A stretch of DNA of 64,000 nucleotides from Pseudomonas ceruminis (GTDB lineage: Bacteria; Pseudomonadota; Gammaproteobacteria; Pseudomonadales; Pseudomonadaceae), in assembly GCF_021602025.1 (NCBI RefSeq), contig NZ_BQHW01000009.1:1-64000 (forward strand), written 5' to 3'. Position numbers and translations under genes: made by a program. Every line of letters begins with the position of its first letter. The stretch's first letter is position 1. Below are positions 1 through 8,273 of this stretch, piece after piece. Below the pieces are notes generated by a model, which saw only the letters and a program-made list of their open reading frames with translations, did not search any database and was not told the DNA's origin.

Positions 1-391
1 CACCTTCCCGCCCGATACCCAGCGGGAAGGTGTGCACGACGTTCTGCCCTTTCGGGAAGTAGTACATGCGGTACTCGGCAAGGTTGATGACAATACCCTC
101 GCGCGGCCCCGGCGGCAGGATGTAGCGGGTCGGCAGAATGATCTCGGTACCGGCGCCGGGCAACCAGGGGTCGACACCCGGGTTGGCGGCGATCATTTCC
201 AGGTAGCCGAGGTCGTTGGCAGTGCCGATGTCGGCGAACGTGTCCTCGTACTTGGCCTTGATCACCTGCACCTGGCCAACGACGTCTTCACCAGGTGGCG
301 GCAGAGGCAGCTCCAGCGCAACGGCACGGCCCGCTACCAACAGGGCGGCCAGGGTCAGGCAACGGGTGACGGCGGGAAAGCGCGGCAACAT
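1..391 (-). CDS. L,D-transpeptidase with LysM-like domain (C-terminal part lies outside the window)
   Basis: Only the first 130 codons are in the window. The protein opens with a signal peptide (about residues 1-25, ending near AVALELP). A LysM-like stretch follows, running from about residue 45 (YEDTFADIG) to TRYILP, and then the beginning of a YkuD catalytic domain (GIVINLAEYRMYYFP, HTFPLGIGREG). Enzymes of this ErfK/YbiS type crosslink peptidoglycan or attach lipoproteins to it in the periplasm. The catalytic Cys/His motif would lie beyond base 1 and cannot be checked. The ATG at 391 is chosen because the signal peptide starts there. In P. putida this gene usually sits beside the oprI lipoprotein gene; that is memory, not seen here. 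Confidence 0.85.
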   Translation of the reverse strand, partial: MLPRFPAVTRCLTLAALLVAGRAVALELPLPPPGEDVVGQVQVIKAKYEDTFADIGTANDLGYLEMIAANPGVDPWLPGAGTEIILPTRYILPPGPREGIVINLAEYRMYYFPKGQNVVHTFPLGIGREG

Positions 392-521
392 CCGGTAAAT
401 CCTTCGAAAGGTTGTCAAGAGGGTCGATTGTACACCCGCCCCGGCCCAAGCGGGAGGCGTTGAAGATTAACAAGCGTTTCAGATGATGAAAGGTGCGTAC
501 AGTTCCCCGGCGCACAGCGCC

Positions 522-803
522 TCAGAGTTCTGGCCACACCGGGCGCATGCCTCTGCGCTGGGCGTCGAGAATGGCCCGGCACAGGTCACAGAGGCGACCG
601 TCGCGGTAGATCGAGCGCTGCACGCCCGACCAACGCGGTTGCGCCGGCAGCAACCCACCACACAAGGTGCGATCGACCGGTACACCCAGTTCAAGTTGAC
701 GCGCGACCAGATGGACGCGGATTTCCTGGCAAGCGAACAGGTCGAGCTGTTCATCGGGCTCGATCAGTTGGTAGGCATACAGGGACCAGGCAGGGCGTGG
801 CAT
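522..803 (-). CDS. Conserved hypothetical protein, 93 aa
   Basis: A short soluble protein without signal peptide or membrane segment. I do not recognise a family. It contains a CxxC pair (CDLC) near the C-terminus and a second Cys pair region (FACQ, TLCGG), so metal binding is conceivable but unproven. The ATG at 803 (MPRPAWSLYAY) is preferred over one ten codons upstream because GAGAG precedes it at a suitable distance. It stands alone on the minus strand between tesA and the L,D-transpeptidase, and its reading frame has the strong third-position GC typical of the neighbours. Confidence 0.6.
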   Translation of the reverse strand: MPRPAWSLYAYQLIEPDEQLDLFACQEIRVHLVARQLELGVPVDRTLCGGLLPAQPRWSGVQRSIYRDGRLCDLCRAILDAQRRGMRPVWPEL

Positions 804-861
804 TGGGGGCTCTCGAAACGGGGGGCGCAACATTAGCCGAAAGCCGGCCCCGTTTAAAGCT

Positions 862-1467
862 TCACAGCAACGGTTTTATCGCCGGCCAGGCATTTTCCAG
901 CAAGCGCTGCTGAGCCCCTTGCGCCGGATGGATGCCATCGGCCTGCATCATCTCCGGGACACCGCCTATACCCTCAAGAAAAAACGGCACCAACGGCACG
1001 TGTTTTTCCGTTGCCAACTGCTCGTACACCTTGGCGAAGGCCGTGGTGTAGCGTAATCCGTAGTTGGGTGGCAGGCGCATCCCTAGAAGCAGCACCTTGG
1101 CTCCCGACTGGCGTGCGCTTTCGATCATCGAGGCAAGATTTTGTTGCAATTGCTGTGGCGGCTGGCCGCGCAGCCCATCATTGCCACCCAGCTCAAGCAC
1201 CACAAGGCTCGGCTTGTGCGCTGCAAGCAGCGCCGGCAGCCGCGCCTGGCCACCTGCACTGGTATCGCCGCTGATCGATGCGTTGACCACCTGATCGTCG
1301 AAACCTTCGTCCTTGAGCCGGGTCTGCAACAAAGAGACCCACCCCAGGCGGCTATCCAGGCCAAAACCGGCGCTGATACTATCGCCAACTATCAGCAGTG
1401 TTCCCGCCGCCGCGCTCTGGGCCAGGCAATACAGGGCCAGACCGGCACTCAACCACCACACTCGCAT
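862..1467 (-). CDS. tesA: Esterase TesA (thioesterase I / lysophospholipase L1, SGNH hydrolase)
   Basis: A periplasmic 201-residue SGNH-fold hydrolase that cleaves acyl esters and thioesters. Residues 1-21 form a signal peptide. The block I GDS motif gives nucleophile Ser30, block III is GGND, and block V is DGIHP with Asp177 and His180, so the catalytic set is complete. The length equals the usual TesA length. The ATG at 1467 is chosen because GGAG lies just upstream; an in-frame ATG at 1479 would add MENP and overlap the divergent gene. It is divergent from an ABC exporter of the YbbA-YbbP type, the same association as in E. coli, which supports a link to lipid or lysolipid handling. Confidence 0.93.
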   Translation of the reverse strand: MRVWWLSAGLALYCLAQSAAAGTLLIVGDSISAGFGLDSRLGWVSLLQTRLKDEGFDDQVVNASISGDTSAGGQARLPALLAAHKPSLVVLELGGNDGLRGQPPQQLQQNLASMIESARQSGAKVLLLGMRLPPNYGLRYTTAFAKVYEQLATEKHVPLVPFFLEGIGGVPEMMQADGIHPAQGAQQRLLENAWPAIKPLL

Positions 1468-1477
1468 TGGATTCTCC

Positions 1478-2161
1478 ATGGGCCCCAGTATTCTCGTTGC
1501 GCAGAACCTTAGCAAAGTGGTCCCCAGTGCGGAAGGTGACCTGACTATCCTTCACGCCCTGTCCCTGGACTTGGCGCAAGGCGACAGCCTGGCCATTGTC
1601 GGCGCCTCGGGCTCTGGCAAATCGACGTTGCTTGGGCTGCTCGCCGGGCTCGATCGCCCCAGCGCCGGCAAGGTCATCCTCGCCGGGCACGACCTCGGCC
1701 CGCTGGACGAAGATCAACGCGCCCGGGTGCGCGCCGAGCATGTCGGTTTCGTGTTTCAGTCGTTCCAGTTGCTCGACAGCCTCAACGCCTTGGAAAACGT
1801 CATGCTGCCACTGGAGCTGGACGGCCGCCGCGACGCCCGTGAGCAGGCCCACACCCTGCTCGAAAGGGTCGGCCTAGGTAAGCGCCTGAGCCACACCCCG
1901 CGCCAGCTATCGGGTGGCGAACAACAGCGGGTAGCGATCGCCCGCGCCTTCGCCGCCCACCCTGCGGTGCTGTTTGCCGACGAACCCACCGGCAACCTCG
2001 ACAGCCACACCGGCGAGCGTATCAGCGACCTGTTGTTCGAACTGAACAAGGAGCGCGGCACCACCCTGGTTCTGGTCACCCATGACGAACGCCTGGCCCG
2101 CCGCTGCCGGCGCCAGATCCGGCTGGATGCGGGGCGCCTTGTGGCGCCGGTGGAGGCCTGA
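1478..2161 (+). CDS. ABC transporter ATP-binding protein, YbbA type
   Basis: A 227-residue ATPase of the LolD/MacB-like class. Walker A is GASGSGKST (residues 42-50), followed by a Q-loop (VFQSFQLL), the signature LSGGEQQRV, Walker B LFADEPTG and the switch His in VTHDE. The ATG at 1478 is chosen because homology starts there; the upstream open frame overlaps tesA. The stop codon overlaps the start of the next gene (TGATG), so it is translationally coupled to the FtsX-type permease and should form one complex with it. Only 10 bp separate it from the divergent tesA start, so the promoters must lie inside coding sequence. Confidence 0.92.
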   Translation: MGPSILVAQNLSKVVPSAEGDLTILHALSLDLAQGDSLAIVGASGSGKSTLLGLLAGLDRPSAGKVILAGHDLGPLDEDQRARVRAEHVGFVFQSFQLLDSLNALENVMLPLELDGRRDAREQAHTLLERVGLGKRLSHTPRQLSGGEQQRVAIARAFAAHPAVLFADEPTGNLDSHTGERISDLLFELNKERGTTLVLVTHDERLARRCRRQIRLDAGRLVAPVEA

Positions 2162-4668
2162 TGACGCACATGCCGCTGTCCCGTCTGTGCGGCCTGGCGC
2201 TGCGCCAACTGCTGCGCGATGTCCGCGCCAGCGAAGTGCGCGTGCTGTTCTTTGCGCTGTTGGTGGCTGTCGCCGCCAGCACCGCAATCGGCTATTTCGG
2301 TGCCCGCCTCAACGGCGCCATGCAATTGCGTGCCAGCGAGTTCCTAGGTGCCGACCTGGTGCTGCAGGGCAGCGCGCCAGCCCGTGACGAGCAGATAAAC
2401 GCTGGCAAGGCGCTGGGCCTGCGCCACGCCCAGGTGGTGGAATTCACCAGTGTGGTGGGGGGCGATGCCGGCATTCAGTTGTGGAGCATCAAGGCCGCCG
2501 ATGGTGCCTATCCGCTGCGCGGCCAGGTGCGCAGCGCTGCCGCGCCCTATGCCCAGGAGGCGCCCGGCGGGGGCCCGGCCCCGGGCGAGGCATGGGTCGA
2601 GCCACGCCTGTTGGCAGCCCTCGGTCTGGCCGTAGGCGACAGCATCGATGTCGGCATGAAAACCCTGCGCATGACCCGCGTGCTGACCTACGAACCGGAC
2701 CGGGCCAACAATTTCTACAGCCTGACGCCTCGGGTGATGATGAACCTGGCCGACCTGCAGGCCACCGGGGTCATCCAGCCTGGCAGCCGGGTCAGTTACC
2801 GTGACCTGTGGCGCGGTGATACCCAGGCACTGGCGCAGTACCGGCAAGGGCTGGAGAAAGACCTCGCTGCCAATCAGCGCCTGCTCGACACCCGCGATGG
2901 CAACCGGCAGATCGGCGGCGCCCTGGGCAAAGCCGAACGCTACCTGAACATGGCCAGCCTGGTGGCGGTACTGCTGGCAGGGGTCGCGGTGGCGCTTTCG
3001 GCCAGCCGCTATGCGCAACGGCGCCTCGACGCCAGCGCCCTGCTGCGTTGCCTGGGCCTCTCGCGCCATCAGGCGCTGGGCCTGTACTGCCTGCAATTGG
3101 CCATGCTCGGCTTGGTAGCCGCAGTCGCGGGTGCGCTGCTTGGCTGGCTGGCACAGCTGGGGCTGTTCCGCCTGCTGCATGGCCTGCTGCCCAGCGTTGT
3201 GCCAGGTGGCGGCATCGTCCCGGCACTGGCCGGCATCGCCACCGGGCTGGTGGCCCTGGCCGGTTTTGCTCTGCCACCGTTGGTGGCGCTGGGCAAGGTC
3301 CCGCCGCTGCGGGTACTGCACCGCGACTTGCTGCCAGTACCACCGAGCAGCTGGCTGGTGTATGGCGCTGCCCTGCTGGCATTGGGGCTGATCATGTGGC
3401 GCTTGAGCCTCGATCTGCTGCTGACGTTCGCCCTGCTCGGTGGCGGGCTGATCGCCGCGCTGGTGTTGGGTGGCCTGCTACTGCTCGGCCTGCGCAGCTT
3501 GCGCCGGTTGCTGGCAGGTGCTCCATTGACATGGCGCCTGGGCCTGGGGCAGCTATTGCGCCACCCCATGGCAGCGGCCGGGCAGGCCCTGGCGTTTGGC
3601 CTGATCCTGCTGGCCATGGCTCTGGTCGCCTTGCTACGCGCGGAGCTGCTCGATACCTGGCAGGCCCAGCTCCCAAAGGACGCGCCCAACCATTTCGCCC
3701 TGAACATCCTGCCGGACGATCGTGAACCTTTTGCCCAGCGCCTGCACGAGGTGAATGCCACCTCAGCACCGCTGTATCCGGTCACCCCGGGGCGGCTCAT
3801 CCAGATCAACGACCAGCCTGTGCAGCAACTCGTCAGCAAGGACTCTGCTGGCGAACGCGCGGTACAACGCGACCTGAGCCTGACCTGGGCCGCCGAGCTG
3901 CCCGAGGGCAATACGCTGACCGCAGGCAGTTGGTGGCAGGCACTGCCTTCGGCCAATGACACCCCAGGCGTTTCGGTAGAAGCCGAGCTGGCCAGCAGCC
4001 TGAAGGTGCAACTGGGCGATCTGCTCACGTTCGACATCGGCGGCGAACATCGCCAGGCACGGGTCAGCAGCCTGCGCAGCGTGCACTGGGACAGCTTCCA
4101 ACCGAATTTCTACATGATCTTCCAGCCCGGAACCCTTCAGGGGTTGCCGACCACTTACCTGACCAGTTTCTACCTGGCGCCTGGGCATGACCTGGACGTC
4201 GTTGCCCTTTCCCGGGCGTTTCCGGCGGTGACCATTCTGCAGGTCGATGCCTTGCTCGAGCAGTTGCGCAGCATCCTCGCCCAGGTCACCTTGGCGGTGG
4301 AGTATGTGCTGCTGTTCGTATTGGCAGCGGGGTTGGCCGTGCTGTTCGCCGGTTTGCAGGCCACACTGGATGAGCGCATTCGCCAGGGGGCCTTGCTACG
4401 CGCACTCGGTGCACCGCGCCCGTTACTGGTCAAGGCACGGCGTATCGAGTTCGGGCTGCTGGGGGCAGCGAGTGGCGCACTGGCTGCACTGGGGTGCGAG
4501 CTGATTACCCTGGTGCTCTATCGCTATGCGTTCGACCTGCAGTGGAGCCCACACCCCTGGTTACTGGTGCTGCCGTTGGCGGGGGCATTACTGGTGGGTG
4601 GCGCTGGCGTGCTGGGTACGCGGCGGGCACTCAATGCCAGCCCATTGAAGGTTCTGCGGGAGGGCTAA
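2161..4668 (+). CDS. ABC transporter permease, FtsX/YbbP type
   Basis: An 835-residue inner-membrane protein with an N-terminal anchor (about residues 20-42), a large extracytoplasmic domain, a block of transmembrane helices in the middle (about 260-500), a second periplasmic domain, and three C-terminal helices carrying the FtsX motif region (QATLDERIRQGALLRALG). This is the duplicated-FtsX layout of YbbP. The start ATG overlaps the stop of the ATPase gene. The family works with YbbA-type ATPases; its substrate is not established, though lipids are suspected from the conserved tesA linkage. Confidence 0.9.
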   Translation: MTHMPLSRLCGLALRQLLRDVRASEVRVLFFALLVAVAASTAIGYFGARLNGAMQLRASEFLGADLVLQGSAPARDEQINAGKALGLRHAQVVEFTSVVGGDAGIQLWSIKAADGAYPLRGQVRSAAAPYAQEAPGGGPAPGEAWVEPRLLAALGLAVGDSIDVGMKTLRMTRVLTYEPDRANNFYSLTPRVMMNLADLQATGVIQPGSRVSYRDLWRGDTQALAQYRQGLEKDLAANQRLLDTRDGNRQIGGALGKAERYLNMASLVAVLLAGVAVALSASRYAQRRLDASALLRCLGLSRHQALGLYCLQLAMLGLVAAVAGALLGWLAQLGLFRLLHGLLPSVVPGGGIVPALAGIATGLVALAGFALPPLVALGKVPPLRVLHRDLLPVPPSSWLVYGAALLALGLIMWRLSLDLLLTFALLGGGLIAALVLGGLLLLGLRSLRRLLAGAPLTWRLGLGQLLRHPMAAAGQALAFGLILLAMALVALLRAELLDTWQAQLPKDAPNHFALNILPDDREPFAQRLHEVNATSAPLYPVTPGRLIQINDQPVQQLVSKDSAGERAVQRDLSLTWAAELPEGNTLTAGSWWQALPSANDTPGVSVEAELASSLKVQLGDLLTFDIGGEHRQARVSSLRSVHWDSFQPNFYMIFQPGTLQGLPTTYLTSFYLAPGHDLDVVALSRAFPAVTILQVDALLEQLRSILAQVTLAVEYVLLFVLAAGLAVLFAGLQATLDERIRQGALLRALGAPRPLLVKARRIEFGLLGAASGALAALGCELITLVLYRYAFDLQWSPHPWLLVLPLAGALLVGGAGVLGTRRALNASPLKVLREG

Positions 4669-4689
4669 TGGCTACGCTGCCGACCTGAA

Positions 4690-4732
4690 GCTACAGGCAA
4701 GAGCAGATCTGCTTTTGCTTGCAGCCTGTAGC
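4690..4732. repeat. Nested inverted repeat (REP-like hairpin) after the exporter operon
   Basis: The arms GCTACAGGC (4690-4698) and GCCTGTAGC (4724-4732) are perfect complements, and inside them lies the 12-base palindrome AGCAGATCTGCT (4702-4713). The hairpin sits between the convergent exporter operon and greB, so it may act as a bidirectional terminator. It resembles short repeated palindromes common between P. putida genes, but copy number cannot be judged from one window. Confidence 0.6.
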
Positions 4733-4742
4733 GCGCAGCACG

Positions 4743-5216
4743 TCACTGCCCATAGCTGATACGGTTCACATACCAAGTTGCCTCGCCCGTGGGCGTGTGC
4801 ACCACTACCTCATCGCCCTCTTCTTTCTTGAGCAAGGCACGCGCCATGGGTGAATCGATCGAAATGTAGTCATTACGCCCATAGATCTCGTCATACCCGA
4901 CGATGCGAAACTTCATGGTTTCGCCGTCATCGTTCTCGATCTCGACCCAGGCACCGAAGAACACCTTGCCCTCCTGCTGAGGCGAATAGGCCACCACCTT
5001 GACGTCCTCGAGGCGTTTGCGCAGGTAACGGACGCGGCGATCGATCTCGCGTAGCAGCTTCTTGTTGTACTGATAGTCCGCATTCTCGCTGCGATCCCCC
5101 AGCGAGGCGGCCCACGCAACCTTCTGGGTGATTTCAGGGCGATACACACGCCACAGATGGTCCAGCTCCTTCTTCAGGGCCTCATGACCAGCCGTGGTGA
5201 TGATATTGGTGCTCAA
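4743..5216 (-). CDS. greB: Transcript cleavage factor GreB
   Basis: A 157-residue cytoplasmic protein that enters the RNA polymerase secondary channel and stimulates cleavage of backtracked transcripts. The N-terminal coiled coil carries the acidic tip (GDRSENADY), and the C-terminal domain resembles FKBP. The start is an unusual TTG at 5216, giving MSTNIITTAG; GAGGAG lies seven bases upstream and no ATG fits the family N-terminus. A small gene ends 12 bases upstream on the same strand, so the two are probably cotranscribed. Confidence 0.93.
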   Translation of the reverse strand: MSTNIITTAGHEALKKELDHLWRVYRPEITQKVAWAASLGDRSENADYQYNKKLLREIDRRVRYLRKRLEDVKVVAYSPQQEGKVFFGAWVEIENDDGETMKFRIVGYDEIYGRNDYISIDSPMARALLKKEEGDEVVVHTPTGEATWYVNRISYGQ

Positions 5217-5227
5217 CAGCGCACTCC

Positions 5228-5536
5228 TCAGCGTCGGGTAATCAGCCCCTGGCGCGCGATGCGGGTGAGATGGCCGATGACCTCGGCAGCCTCTTCACGG
5301 GCCGGCGCCTGAATTACCGCCAGATCGAAACGGTCATCGGCATATTGCTCGAAGCGGCAAGCGGTTTCGGCAAACTGGATGAGGAAGGCACGGGCCTGAC
5401 CTTTACGGCGTGACAAGCCTTCAAGGTGGCGCAGGAGTGTGGGCTGATGCTGGCCACCGAGCAGGATACGCGGTGTACGGGCAGCCGGGTTTGCAGGTAG
5501 GGGGCTCAAACAGACACTGGTACGTGGGCAACTCAT
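5228..5536 (-). CDS. Conserved hypothetical protein upstream of greB, 102 aa
   Basis: A small basic, soluble protein with no recognised domain. The C-terminal half (from about residue 42) is helix-rich with alternating charged residues and looks more conserved than the proline-rich N-terminus. GGAGAG precedes the ATG at 5536. It ends 12 bases before greB and is probably cotranscribed with it. The 230 bases upstream hold no further gene that I can see, only a short REP-like GC-rich stretch near 5695-5720. Confidence 0.6.
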   Translation of the reverse strand: MSCPRTSVCLSPLPANPAARTPRILLGGQHQPTLLRHLEGLSRRKGQARAFLIQFAETACRFEQYADDRFDLAVIQAPAREEAAEVIGHLTRIARQGLITRR

Positions 5537-5766
5537 GGAGTCTCTCTCCGCCTCGCGAATCCCGCTGGGCAGCGGTGGGAGGCGTCACCGAACCAGCGCT
5601 TTAGCGGTATTTCGGATGACCCGGAGGGTGGGCCTTCCCGCGCCCCGCAAGTAGCTGTTTAAATCGGCGCAGGCGGTATCCTAGAGCCTCGAGCGGCAAG
5701 CTGCAAGTAGACGTTCAGCGCAGGCTGCCGCCCGCTTCGCTGCGCACCAGGTCACGCCTCGGTTTT

Positions 5767-7173
5767 CTAGCGTTTCGCAACGCGCTCCAGAGCCGCACGT
5801 TCACGGTTGAACGCCAGGAAATACTTGTTCACGCTGTTGACGAAGTTCACCGGCCCCATGCCCACCTGTTCCATGGCCACCCGTTCGGTCTGGAAAAACC
5901 ATTGGTTGCCATTGAGGCCCCGTTTACGGGCCTCGGCACGCATGGCTTGGACCCGCTCCGGGCCCAGGTTGTAAGCCGCCAGCACGAAGGCCATGCGCTC
6001 CCGTTCATTTATTTGCGGGCTGGCGAAGAACTTGCGGCGGATGAGCGCCAGGTAACGGGCGCTGGCCTGAACATTGCCATCCACTGTGGCGGTATTGCTG
6101 ACCCCCACCCGTTGGGCAGCCGAGGGGGTGATCTGCATCAGGCCATGCGCCCCGCCGGTGCCTCGCGCTGCCGGGTCGAGGGTCGACTCCTTGAACGCCA
6201 GTGCGGCAAGGTTCAGCCAGTCGATCTGCTGCGCCTCACCGTGCTTTTGCAGCACCGGCCGCAGGGAGACCAAACGCTGACGATCTTTACGGGCGAGCGG
6301 ATCGTGCACACGGTATTGGCGCCGGTAGATGCGCTCGAATGCCGCGTCCTGGTTTTCGGGTGCGCGATAGCCTTGCAGGAAGCGGTCAACTGTTGCCAGC
6401 AGTAGGGTTGCATCGCGGCGTACATACCAGCGCATGGCCTGGGGCTGGCCCAGGTGCACGCGGTTGTCCAGGCGCAGGCGCGGCATCACCCTGGACCAGC
6501 GCTGGGCAATCGGCCGCTCCACGATGGTCAGGTGGTAGATGCCGGCCTGAACCATCTCCAGCACGTCCTCCACGGCCAACGTCGAATCGACCCATTCGAT
6601 CTTGATCGGTGGCCGCTTGCGCAGCGCCAACTGTTGGTTGAGCTGCTGGATCACTGCACCGGCAGCACTGGCGCTGGTGAGCGCCACCGTGCGCCCGGAC
6701 AACTGTTCGACGCGGGTAAAGCTACGTTCACCCTTGCGCCCGACCAGCCACAACGGCACTTGGTCCAGCACCGGCGCGCTGCTGTTCACCCCGCCCACCA
6801 ACCCTGGGTCTAGCAACTCGCCCGGCGCGGCCAGGTCACCCTCCCCGCGCTGCAAGGCACCCAACAGCTGCTCCTTGGCCCGCGGGATAAGCTTAAGGCG
6901 GATCTGTTGCCCGTCCCCTGCGCGGGCGTTGAGATAATGCTCGAGCCCGCGCAGGCGGTAATATTCGATGCCCACCGGTTCGCCCTTGACCTCCCCGGAA
7001 CTGTTGCGGCTTTGATTGACCAGCACCCGCAATACCTTGCTGCTGCGGATCTGTTCAAGGTCACGGGCCTTGCCCGCAGGGACGTTCTGCTGCGGACCCG
7101 GCAGGCGCGCGTAGGCGGGGCCGAAGGTCATCAGCCCAAGCATCAGCAGCAGGGTCAGCAGGTGTCGCAGCAT
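5767..7173 (-). CDS. MltF-like transglycosylase with solute-binding-protein domain
   Basis: A 468-residue protein with a signal peptide (residues 1-22), then a family-3 solute-binding-like domain (about 45-270), then a lytic transglycosylase SLT domain (about 310-460). The catalytic glutamate is in AFKESTLDP, followed by the typical GLMQITPSAA and AYNLGPERV motifs. This is the architecture of MltF, which cleaves peptidoglycan glycan strands at the outer membrane. The N-terminus lacks a clear lipobox, unlike several Mlt proteins, so it may be periplasmic. Start at 7173 fits the signal peptide, although its ribosome-binding site is weak. Confidence 0.85.
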   Translation of the reverse strand: MLRHLLTLLLMLGLMTFGPAYARLPGPQQNVPAGKARDLEQIRSSKVLRVLVNQSRNSSGEVKGEPVGIEYYRLRGLEHYLNARAGDGQQIRLKLIPRAKEQLLGALQRGEGDLAAPGELLDPGLVGGVNSSAPVLDQVPLWLVGRKGERSFTRVEQLSGRTVALTSASAAGAVIQQLNQQLALRKRPPIKIEWVDSTLAVEDVLEMVQAGIYHLTIVERPIAQRWSRVMPRLRLDNRVHLGQPQAMRWYVRRDATLLLATVDRFLQGYRAPENQDAAFERIYRRQYRVHDPLARKDRQRLVSLRPVLQKHGEAQQIDWLNLAALAFKESTLDPAARGTGGAHGLMQITPSAAQRVGVSNTATVDGNVQASARYLALIRRKFFASPQINERERMAFVLAAYNLGPERVQAMRAEARKRGLNGNQWFFQTERVAMEQVGMGPVNFVNSVNKYFLAFNRERAALERVAKR

Positions 7174-7331
7174 GCGAGAACATGTCCGAGGTCAGTGGGC
7201 GCTGGCCGCGTGATACGAGCGCCTCGTGATAAATAACGGTAAAAGACCATGGCAACAGCATGAAGTTCTTGGTTTTTTCCGATTATCGCGGTTTTTGCTA
7301 TGCTGGCCGCCCCGCGGCACGAGGTAGCACC

Positions 7332-8129
7332 ATGCAACTGATCGATATCGGCGTCAACCTGACCAACAGCAGTTTCCACGACCAGCAGGCCGCCATCGTC
7401 GAGCGTGCCATCGAGGCCGGCGTGGTGCAGATGATCCTGACGGGCACCAGCCTTGCGGTCAGCGAACAGGCTTTGGCGCTGTGCCTGCAACTGGATGCCG
7501 ACGCCCAACACCTGTTTGCCACGGCCGGTGTCCACCCGCACGATGCCAAGGCCTGGGATGCGAGCAGCGAGGGCCAATTGCGCCAGATGCTGAGCGAATC
7601 ACGTGTTCGCGCCGTCGGCGAGTGCGGCCTGGACTTCAACCGGGACTTCTCCCCACGCCCACTTCAGGAAAAAGCTCTGGAGGCCCAGTTGGCACTGGCC
7701 GCCGAGTTGCGTCTGCCGGTTTTCCTGCACGAGCGTGATGCCAGCGAGCGGCTGCTGGCGATCCTGAGGGATTACCGTGACCATTTGCCCGCCGCAGTGG
7801 TGCACTGCTTTACCGGCGAACGTGACGCATTGTTCGGCTACCTGGACATGGACCTGCACATCGGTATCACCGGCTGGATCTGCGACGAACGCCGTGGGAC
7901 CCACCTGCACTCACTGGTCGGCAACATTCCCCAAGGGCGCCTGATGCTGGAAAGCGATGCTCCCTACCTGCTGCCGCGTACGCTGCGGCCAAAACCAAAG
8001 AACGGGCGCAATGAGCCGGCATACCTGCCGCAAGTGCTGCAGGAAGTAGCGTTGCACAGGGGTGAAAGCGTCGAGTCCACTGCGGCACATACCACTGCCA
8101 CGACCAAGGCGTTCTTCCAGCTTTGCTGA
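7332..8129 (+). CDS. tatD: TatD family hydrolase (metal-dependent DNase / D-tyrosyl-type deacylase family)
   Basis: A 265-residue cytoplasmic TIM-barrel metal hydrolase. It begins [13 protein letters not shown], the form found in E. coli TatD itself rather than in YcfH or YjjV, which carry a DTHCH motif. Further motifs are [37 protein letters not shown] and [10 protein letters not shown]. Members are 3'-5' exonucleases acting on single-stranded DNA and RNA. The ATG at 7332 is preferred to one 24 codons upstream because GAGG precedes it and homology begins there. Confidence 0.92.
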   Translation: MQLIDIGVNLTNSSFHDQQAAIVERAIEAGVVQMILTGTSLAVSEQALALCLQLDADAQHLFATAGVHPHDAKAWDASSEGQLRQMLSESRVRAVGECGLDFNRDFSPRPLQEKALEAQLALAAELRLPVFLHERDASERLLAILRDYRDHLPAAVVHCFTGERDALFGYLDMDLHIGITGWICDERRGTHLHSLVGNIPQGRLMLESDAPYLLPRTLRPKPKNGRNEPAYLPQVLQEVALHRGESVESTAAHTTATTKAFFQLC

Positions 8130-8182
8130 GCACTCACAGCTGTACGGCCCATGGCGCCGCCGCTGCGGGCTTAAACCTTTTG

Positions 8183-8196
8183 TTGATGCACATCAA
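8183..8196 (+). promoter_or_regulatory. Perfect Anr/FNR box upstream of the chemoreceptor gene
   Basis: The 14-base palindrome TTGATGCACATCAA matches the FNR/Anr consensus TTGAT-N4-ATCAA at all ten specified positions. A CACAAT sequence at 8218-8223 would place the box near -40.5, as in a class II FNR-type promoter. The next gene on the plus strand is the chemoreceptor at 8274, so oxygen-responsive activation by Anr is likely. Confidence 0.8.
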
Positions 8197-8273
8197 AGCC
8201 TCTCTGGTGTGAACGGGCACAATGATGGCACCTTGCCAATAATGTTTCCGCTCAACTCAGAGAAGACCTACCC

